Assembly (NCBI GenBank): GCA_942486035.1
Contig: CALNXK010000019.1
Span: 3,956,001-4,020,000, forward strand
From: Porites lobata
Taxonomy: Eukaryota > Cnidaria > Anthozoa > Scleractinia > Poritidae
DNA length: 64,000 bases
Direction of reading: 5' to 3'
Numbering within the stretch: position 1 is the stretch's first letter; the number at the start of each line of letters is the position of its first letter. The translations under genes and the position numbers were made by a program. The notes under the pieces are model-generated. The model was not told the origin of the DNA and ran no database searches. It saw only the letters and a list, made by a program, of their open reading frames with translations. Positions 59,801 through 64,000 of this stretch are shown one piece after another.

Positions 59801-60451
59801 TTACTGGCTTATAGCCAGTAACGCTCGTATGCTATCGTCTGAGTAAGAATGAATGAAAGGTCATTTCTATTGTTCTCGTTCGGAGCTGACGGGACTGGGT
59901 TCAATACCTGCTGTCTTTCATTTTTCTACTCTGCTTTATAAAACGTTGTTATAACAAGGCAGAATTTGATACTGATTGTTCTAAGGGCTTGCTAAAAAGG
60001 TTAAATAGGATACTATGCTCTGATATTTTAAAAACGTAAGGCGATTGCGATCGTGGGGAAATTTGCATCAACCAATCAGAAGCACTACCCAGATCTGGGT
60101 AGTGACACGTCATCAGTATGGAATTTCTGCGCTCGTTTCTCAGACGTCATTTCGCGGTGAAACCAGTGATGGCGCCGCGAAATGTAAGTTTACAAGTCAG
60201 AATTTCTTCAAGTTCATAATTCTGTTAGTATACTCAGTTAACGTCCTTTGCCTTACTCTTTCCACACAGTGCCAAGCAAGTCTAAAGAGGAAACCTTCCC
60301 TTTTGGTCTGCTTGCAGGGGGGCTTGCGTTCCTCACAATAATTCTGCTCACCGCCATTGTGGTCATTCTATGCAAGCGCCGCGAAACGCTGAAGCCCAAT
60401 GGCGCCGTTGCAACCATTCTTTTGCGTGATTATGAGTCTGGCGACGGCTGA
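43632..60451 (+). CDS. D8C-CUB-CUB-CUB-ZP transmembrane protein with duplicated ZP-C exons
   Basis: Exons: 43632-43692 signal; 48991-49374 D8C; 50445-50804, 51882-52241, 53189-53548 CUB; 51288-51347, 52634-52693, 54258-54308 linkers; 54947-55330 ZP-N; ZP-C in two copies (56099-56324 + 56998-57275, and 58457-58682 + 59350-59627); 60270-60451 transmembrane tail and stop. With one ZP-C copy the CDS is 2766 bases, 921 residues. Every module boundary is phase 1. D8C is the eight-cysteine domain of uromodulin/GP2/OIT3-type proteins, CUB are recognition modules, and ZP polymerises after cleavage at RRRKR. The product should be a surface or shed filament-forming glycoprotein; binding target unknown. 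Which ZP-C copy is used, or both, cannot be told from DNA. Confidence 0.85.
44811..44858. repeat. (AAT)n microsatellite
   Basis: About 15 AAT units with one GAT interruption, in intron 1 of the CUB/ZP gene. Confidence 0.9.
46927..47337. mobile_element. MITE with CAG..CTG termini (copy 2)
   Basis: Begins CAGGGGCACCCAAC and ends GGGTGCCCCTG; body closely matches 11634-12009 in the same orientation (GGAATTTTC.. blocks, CTTGCCTGCCTCTCCTAGGA, ACTAAAATACGT). A short AACGTCC duplication and an extra GGGTGT account for its greater length. In intron 1. Confidence 0.8.
48715..48935. repeat. dispersed GGAATCC(GG)-rich repeat (copy 2)
   Basis: About nine GGAATCC phrases, ending AAGACTGTCTTGGATT as in the 23060-23570 block. 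It ends 55 bases before the D8C exon. Confidence 0.75.
48991..49374 (+). CDS. D8C (uromodulin/GP2-type) domain exon
   Basis: 384 bases, phase 1-1, acceptor CCCATTTAG, donor GTAAAG. Seen: D-P-C-Q-S-Y-K-E-L at the start, K-C-D-S-Q-L then W-Y-R-F-R-G-R-A-G-L-G-M-P-D-Y-C, G-S-C-G-T-H-A-P-G-W-F-Q-G, R-V-C-F-S-W, G-C-C-Y-W, I-K-V-K-K-C and L-Y-Y-C-G. Ten cysteines in all, eight plus two. The order matches the D8C domain known from uromodulin and GP2, which bind bacterial fimbriae in vertebrates; that property is not implied here. Confidence 0.9.
50445..50804 (+). CDS. CUB domain 1 exon
   Basis: 360 bases, phase 1-1. C-T-A-D-N-N-D-I ..G-S-L-S-S-P-N-L, L-Q-C-T-W-R-I-T-A-P, N-D-I-I-V-F-R-D-G-L and Y-T-D-C-A-A-G. 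Three cysteines: the usual third one, before the D-I-I-V strand, is Gly/Ala. Closely similar at DNA level to CUB 2 and 3. Confidence 0.88.
51288..51347 (+). CDS. linker exon 1
   Basis: 60 bases, phase 1-1, SIEENTTTLPQCKKASIKP with one Cys and an N-x-T sequon. Homologous to linker 2. Confidence 0.75.
51882..52241 (+). CDS. CUB domain 2 exon
   Basis: 360 bases, phase 1-1, acceptor AATCAG, donor GTAAGA. Starts D-P-N-C-T-S-D-N-S-D-I-R-I-D-G. Same three-cysteine pattern as CUB 1. Confidence 0.88.
52634..52693 (+). CDS. linker exon 2
   Basis: 60 bases, phase 1-1, SIEENITSSPQCKAATNKP. Nearly the same first bases (AATCAATAGAAGA) as linker 1, showing that the CUB+linker pair was duplicated together. 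Confidence 0.75.
53189..53548 (+). CDS. CUB domain 3 exon
   Basis: 360 bases, phase 1-1. Starts D-P-N-C-T-V-D-N-N-D-I-R-I-D-G; same length and cysteine pattern as CUB 1 and 2. Confidence 0.88.
53783..53935. mobile_element. inverted-repeat element with CGGCGGCCATGTTGGTGG ends
   Basis: Left TGATGTCACGGCGGCCATGT TGGTGGT; right ACCATCAACATGGCCGCCTT GTCACGTGG, an imperfect inverse. In the intron after CUB 3. The GCCATGTTGG core recurs at 39856-40070. Confidence 0.75.
54258..54308 (+). CDS. linker exon 3
   Basis: 51 bases, phase 1-1, DETATALPECTRPNSQP with one Cys; more diverged than linkers 1 and 2. Confidence 0.65.
54947..55330 (+). CDS. ZP-N domain exon
   Basis: 384 bases, phase 1-1, acceptor TTCTAG, donor GTAAGA. 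Four ZP-N cysteines: V-K-C-D-K-H-E-I-N-V, P-T-C-K-P-I-Y, G-D-C-G-T-R and E-F-R-C-S-Y, ending V-V-V-I-N-V. Single copy; it is not part of the downstream duplication. Confidence 0.85.
55535..55651. repeat. repeat R with two palindromes (left of the ZP-C duplication)
   Basis: Shares about 115 bases with 60068-60184 in the same orientation. Contains the perfect 18-base palindrome CTACCCAGATCTGGGTAG (55552-55569) and a hairpin CATTTGGCG ..CGCCAAATG (55615-55651). Confidence 0.85.
56099..56324 (+). CDS. ZP-C first exon, copy a
   Basis: 226 bases, phase 1 to 2, acceptor TCTCTAG, donor GTAAGG. Encodes SFGNFTFEMLMFKSGHFREY, P-I-D-L-D-A-E-I-F-L-E-V-S and D-E-C-K-A-T-P ending F-F-I-E-D. Differs from copy b by only a few bases (Asp versus Ala after P-I, Ala versus Val at the start). 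Confidence 0.85.
56478..56611. mobile_element. inverted-repeat element inserted in duplication copy a only
   Basis: AGCCTGCGTGGCAGGCGTTT and GAACGCCTGCAACGCAGGCT form the ends; interior is purine/pyrimidine-rich (GGGAAGGGAAGGGG.. and its complement). Same family as 42026-42142. Confidence 0.8.
56998..57275 (+). CDS. ZP-C second exon, copy a
   Basis: 278 bases, phase 2 to 1, acceptor TTTGCAG, donor GTACTT. G-C-L-R-D-N-T-V, V-Y-L-H-C-Q-V-T-A-C, S-R-C-A-Q-G-C, furin-type site G-R-R-R-K-R-N, then propeptide Q-Y-L-G-I-G-P-I-I-V with a hydrophobic patch. Confidence 0.85.
58457..58682 (+). CDS. ZP-C first exon, copy b
   Basis: 226 bases, same phases and splice motifs as 56099-56324; the open frame and all key residues are intact. 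GTAAGG donor conserved. Confidence 0.82.
59350..59627 (+). CDS. ZP-C second exon, copy b
   Basis: 278 bases, same phases as 56998-57275, furin-type site R-R-R-K-R kept. Changes relative to copy a are few before the cleavage site and many after it (N-K-E-N-E-I-K-Q-Y-L-A versus N-T-E-K-E-L-E-Q-Y-L-G). Confidence 0.82.
60068..60184. repeat. repeat R' with two palindromes (right of the ZP-C duplication)
   Basis: Second copy of the 55535-55651 repeat. Palindrome CTACCCAGATCTGGGTAG is identical (60085-60102). The hairpin is CATTTCGCG ..CGCGAAATG (60148-60184), with both sides of one base pair changed relative to the other copy. It ends 85 bases before the last exon. Confidence 0.85.
60270..60451 (+). 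CDS. last exon: transmembrane helix and cytoplasmic tail
   Basis: 182 bases, phase 1 in, acceptor TCCACACAG, TGA at 60449-60451. FGLLAGGLAFLTIILLTAIV and a few more hydrophobic residues, stop-transfer C-K-R-R, then about 25 residues ending L-L-R-D-Y-E-S-G-D-G. The Y-E-S-G end is not a motif I can name. Confidence 0.85.
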
Positions 60452-62487
60452 AAGATACTTCGCTTGGTTTCTTTTTTGGTGAATTTGTTACTGAGTTACG
60501 TTGGAAAACGCTAGACTTTAGCACTTTCAGAGTTGCTCTTACAGCGTTTAGCTGGAGTGAATAGTTCAAAACGGAAATTTCACCCGAATATGAAGTTCTA
60601 TGTTGTTTCCACGAAGAGTACAAACAAGATTACGATTTCACCGACAAATTCCAAGTAAGGTATGCGAGTAATAAGCCTGTGTCTCGCCGAGATTGTGAGC
60701 TGCCCCCAGCCAGTTATCCCGAGAGTGGGAAATACCAGGAAGAGTGCATCACTCGCTTCTTCTTTACATTTCCGAGAGTTAAATTAGAATTAGAAACCAT
60801 GCAAGAGCTTTTTGTTATATACATGTCATATATATATCTAATTTTGTTATGCTGTATAGATCAATTCCACAAAATTTTGGATCCCAGAAAGCTTATTATG
60901 CTGAAATTATTAATGTAACAATTTACTCAGTAAAGCAGAGGAGCGGTGTTTAACCAATCGTGGCCTGTTTCTGATTATTTAACATTATTAGAACTCATTT
61001 TGTCAAAATTGTTTGCTTGGTTTGAGCTACCTTCACACGGTACCGCAAGAAATTTTCGACCAGGTATTTCGTTCATACGGAACCTCCCATTAATCTCGCT
61101 CTGTTCACGCGTAACGGACGGAAAAGATTAAACTTTCACATTTTTTACTGGTCTTACTATATGCGCAGAGCGCTACTGAAGCAAATCCAAAATGGCGTCT
61201 TCTAGCTGAGTTAAGCTTTTGGTCAGATTGGAATTCGAGTCTGACTTTCTACTATTTATCTTAGATCAACAAAATCGTCTTAACGGACGGACAAAATCAC
61301 AGACAGACGGCTTGTACGTCCAACATTTTGTTCGACCAGTTTTCACACTAGACAACACGTCATTCAACACGATTTGCCCGCCTTCTTGAGTGAAAACAGC
61401 CAATATAAGTTGGATTTTAATAATTCTCACATTACATAGACAAAATATGATTTAATGGCACATTCTAGTTCAAACCCATTCTCTCTTGTTCAAGCCATGC
61501 TAGAATTGAGGATTAATTATTAATGAAAGCTAGAAAGATGTCGTATACACAAATTGTGTAGAAATCAGTGTAAATAAATAAATAAATCTACTTCTGGCTA
61601 TTAACTCCTTTGTAAAAAGTTCAATGTGTTTTATTTATGGGAAAAGTTACAATGAGGGTCAGTGAGACGGAACCAGACTGGGTTCACATGAAGAGACTTA
61701 ATCCCTACAAAAAATTCAACATCTTAATACGGTATCTTGTATAATTGAGATTGTACCACTTGTGATTAGCACCGATTATCGCATTTCCATGTCCGCATTG
61801 GCGTCATAAAAGGTACACAACTTTACATAAAACTTAAAGGGAAAACTGTAAATATTAAAAAAAAATTCCCCCGGTTAAACCATGGAAAATTGTCACAAAT
61901 TCATATAGACAATGATCACAAACATTTTGTGCGTAATTTTTGGCGTTCGCGCCCTACCCAGTTTCCATTAAAATGAAATGTTAGTTTGTCGCATAATGTT
62001 ACCTCCATTATGAAACACAATTCACCCAAAACACTCAGTTGAAGCACGGGTCTAATTATCACATCGAAACCTCATTTTAAAAGGTTTAACACAAGGAAAA
62101 CGGATTGCGAATCTATATAAATTAATGGGAGAAACCGGAGAGGTGCTATTAAAGGTGTAATAATACGTTGAATATTTTATGGGAAAAACGATCGAATTTT
62201 CGTTTTTAATTGATAGTTTAGAGAATGAATTCACTCAAAGAAAAAAATCGAATCGCCTAAAGAGAAGTGCATACACGTACGTAAGTCAAACGAGCTTTGT
62301 GTCACCCTTGTTAAAATTTAAGTCATTTGCGCCTTTCAAGAAATTTTCCTGCCTAGTAGATTCATTCTCGTCGTAAATTGAACAGAGTTTCAAAATAGAT
62401 CTAGAGACTATTATTCTGATGTCCACAGCACCACTCATGGTTTTGTAATTGCCAGTTCTTAAAGTTTCCAAACAATAACGACTGGAG
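60452..62487. other. 3' untranslated and intergenic region
   Basis: Downstream of the CUB/ZP gene. Overlapping AATAAA hexamers at about 61573-61586 are the clearest polyadenylation candidates, about 1.1 kb past the stop. No other gene or repeat is recognised with confidence. Confidence 0.45.
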
Positions 62488-64000
62488 ATGGCATCAACGA
62501 AACAAGAACACTCAGTTTCGGAATCATCTACGAGTGACAGTGAAGAGTGGGACACTGATTTAGAAGATTGTTGTCCGCAAGAAACAAGACAGAGGCTGAG
62601 TAGCTCCCTGGAACAGACCTACTTAGAAGCTTGCAGAGAGCTCGGAGTACCACCTGCAACATCCTTCATCAAGCAAATGATGACAACCAAGGTGCATCAT
62701 TCCTGGTTCCATGGCTTTCTCTTGTTATAAATAAACCGTAAATCCTCTATTAAGCCCCCTGCGGGCTTTTTTACTTCAAGCCCATCTGTGTGTGTGTGTG
62801 TGTGTGTGTGTGGGGGGGGTCGTCATAGAGACGTTATCAGTTTCATTTAGAAAAACGTAAAAATAACGAGAATACAAAGTGGAAAAGCTTAAGTACAAGA
62901 AGGCTGGAGGTCATGCAGCCGAGGATCAGGATCAGATCCGAATTTTCCGTTGGTAAATAAACCATCCCGGATCAGTCCACACGAAGTTTTACTGTCATAA
63001 TTGATTAATACAGTCTATCACTAATAAGTAAACAATACTAAGGGGGGCAGGGGCGGATAAAGGGGGGGGTAGGTTTAATAGAGAGGACGGGCTTATTAAC
63101 TTTTTTCCCCTGAAAAAAGGGGTGGGCTTTTTAGAGGGCGGAGGCTTCTTCGAGAGGTGGGTGGGGGGCTTAATAGAGGATTTGCGGTGTATGTTTTTTC
63201 AATATGATTGTTGCTTTTATAGTAAAAAATACAGTATTGTTCAAGAGTGAAACCCCAGGAGAAATAACACTGTTGAGACCCTTGCAACATTTCTTTTATA
63301 GTTCACAATGAAATATGAAATTTCACGGAGCACTCACACATCGATATCGTGCTTCGAATTATTCCTTTTCTTCACCTTTCATCGATATAAACATTTTTTT
63401 CTGAGGACGTAAGGAGCTGAGTGCTGCTATTCTTTAAGACTCCGAGAAAACAATTAGGAAGTATCGCTTAAGATTTAGGTCCAAAGTTTCCCTTTTTAAC
63501 CCAACAAGGTTCGCTTGATATTTAAAACTATTTAGCAATTCCATGTATACTATTCAGTTAAAACCGAAAGCGTCAAGGCATTGAGCCATTCTAAATAAGG
63601 GCATAAGGTCTTAACTTTCTAAAGAAACTACTTTTCTTAAATCTAATTTCAGGTGGATCTTCGAAACTATGGAATCCTGGACAAGGGACTGCAAGCTATC
63701 TGCTGTGCGCTTAAAAGCAACATAACTGTGATCTCTCTGAATCTTCACGATAACGGAATCACTGAGACTGGAGCCCAAGCATTGGCAGATTTGTTAGATG
63801 AAAACTGTTTTATAACCAGCTTAGATATCTCGGGAAACAACATCGGCCTCCGAGGATGCCACGAGATGGAGCGGATGATCAAAAACACATCATCACTTCG
63901 GCAGCTTGCCTTCTCAAACATCTGCAACACAGGAAGAAACGTCCTTCCCATTCTTGAGGGTCTCAAAGATAACTTTTATTTGAGGGTTCTTGACCTGAGC
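62488..64000 (+). CDS. leucine-rich-repeat protein, LRRC74-like, 5' part (runs off right edge)
   Basis: Exon 1, 62488-62691: ATG (GAGATGGC context), Ser/Glu/Asp-rich start, then RQRLSSSLEQTYLEACRELG and PATSFIKQMMTTK, ending at a weak AAG/GTGCAT donor. Exon 2 from 63653 (acceptor AATTTCAG) joins in phase 0: V-D-L-R-N-Y-G-I-L-D-K-G, then ribonuclease-inhibitor-type repeats (VISLNLHDNGITETGAQALA, SLDISGNNIGLRG, LRVLDLS). The YLEAC-x-x-x-G-V-x-P leader followed by RI-type LRRs is the layout of LRRC74A/B. Cytosolic protein-interaction role likely; function not established here. The last base of the window is still within an open frame. Confidence 0.8.
62735..63189. mobile_element. MITE in intron 1 of the LRR gene
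   Basis: ACCGTAAATCCTCTATTAAG CCCCC at the left and its inverse (GGGGGCTTAATAGAGGATTT GCGGT, one mismatch) at the right, 25-base ends. Contains the (TG)n tract at 62786-62812 followed by a G-run. Confidence 0.8.
62786..62812. repeat. (TG)n microsatellite
   Basis: Thirteen TG units followed by eight Gs, within the MITE at 62735-63189. Confidence 0.95.

Larger units (their letters stand above)
58060..59980 (+). repeat. tandem duplication unit, copy b
   Basis: Second copy of the unit described at 55730-57650. The left breakpoint is near 58060, since 57650-58050 has no match left of copy a. Copy b lacks the AGCCTGCG inverted element present in copy a at 56478-56611, so that insertion (or its loss) came after the duplication. 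Confidence 0.85.

Noticed and set aside
1..64000. CRISPR arrays, bacterial operons, rRNA genes or complete viruses
   Set aside because: None seen; repeats are microsatellites, SINEs and MITEs, and genes are spliced animal genes.

Overview
The window is eukaryotic nuclear DNA from an animal, most likely a cnidarian and probably an anthozoan (coral or sea anemone). The evidence is AT-rich sequence, multi-exon genes with GT-AG introns of a few hundred bases to several kb, extracellular module families (CUB, ZP, D8C, Calx-beta, CTHRC1-type collagen), an intronless rhodopsin-class receptor, tRNA-derived SINEs, many short inverted-repeat (MITE-like) elements, an R2-type retroelement remnant and a short TTAGGG-type repeat. 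The species cannot be fixed from the sequence alone. All gene models were assembled by hand from splice sites, reading frame and domain motifs.

Layout: (1) 441-4654, minus: 5' part of a secreted CUB gene that runs off the left edge. (2) 9644-21397, minus: a ZP-domain membrane protein with two possible first exons. The distal one brings a Calx-beta domain, the proximal one (17538-17583) gives a short ZP-only form. A possible tiny secreted-peptide gene (15046-15403, plus) lies in one of its introns. (3) 24772-34935, plus: an atypical short-chain dehydrogenase/reductase with a long N-terminal extension. Its 7.2 kb second intron holds, on the other strand, a complete CTHRC1-like gene (28672-30672). 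(4) 36002-37012, minus: a single-exon class A GPCR. (5) 37013-43631: gene-poor, with an R2-like endonuclease remnant and interstitial telomere-like repeats. (6) 43632-60451, plus: a large modular receptor-like gene (signal peptide, D8C, three CUB+linker pairs, ZP, transmembrane tail). Its ZP-C exon pair is present twice in a recent tandem duplication of about 2.35 kb. (7) 62488-64000, plus: the first two exons of a leucine-rich-repeat gene resembling LRRC74, cut by the right edge.

Three of the genes (1, 2 and 6) are built from extracellular modules. Nearly all module boundaries in them are phase-1 introns, and the two ZP genes share the same ZP intron positions, so they look like products of exon shuffling and duplication. 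ZP proteins polymerise into extracellular filaments after furin-type cleavage, and CUB, D8C and Calx-beta are adhesion or recognition modules, so the locus probably supplies surface-coat, mucus-type or recognition proteins. That role is inferred from the families. The strongest candidate for something undescribed is the duplicated ZP-C cassette of the large gene: both copies are intact, phase-compatible and interchangeable, and their protein differences cluster in the propeptide after the furin site.
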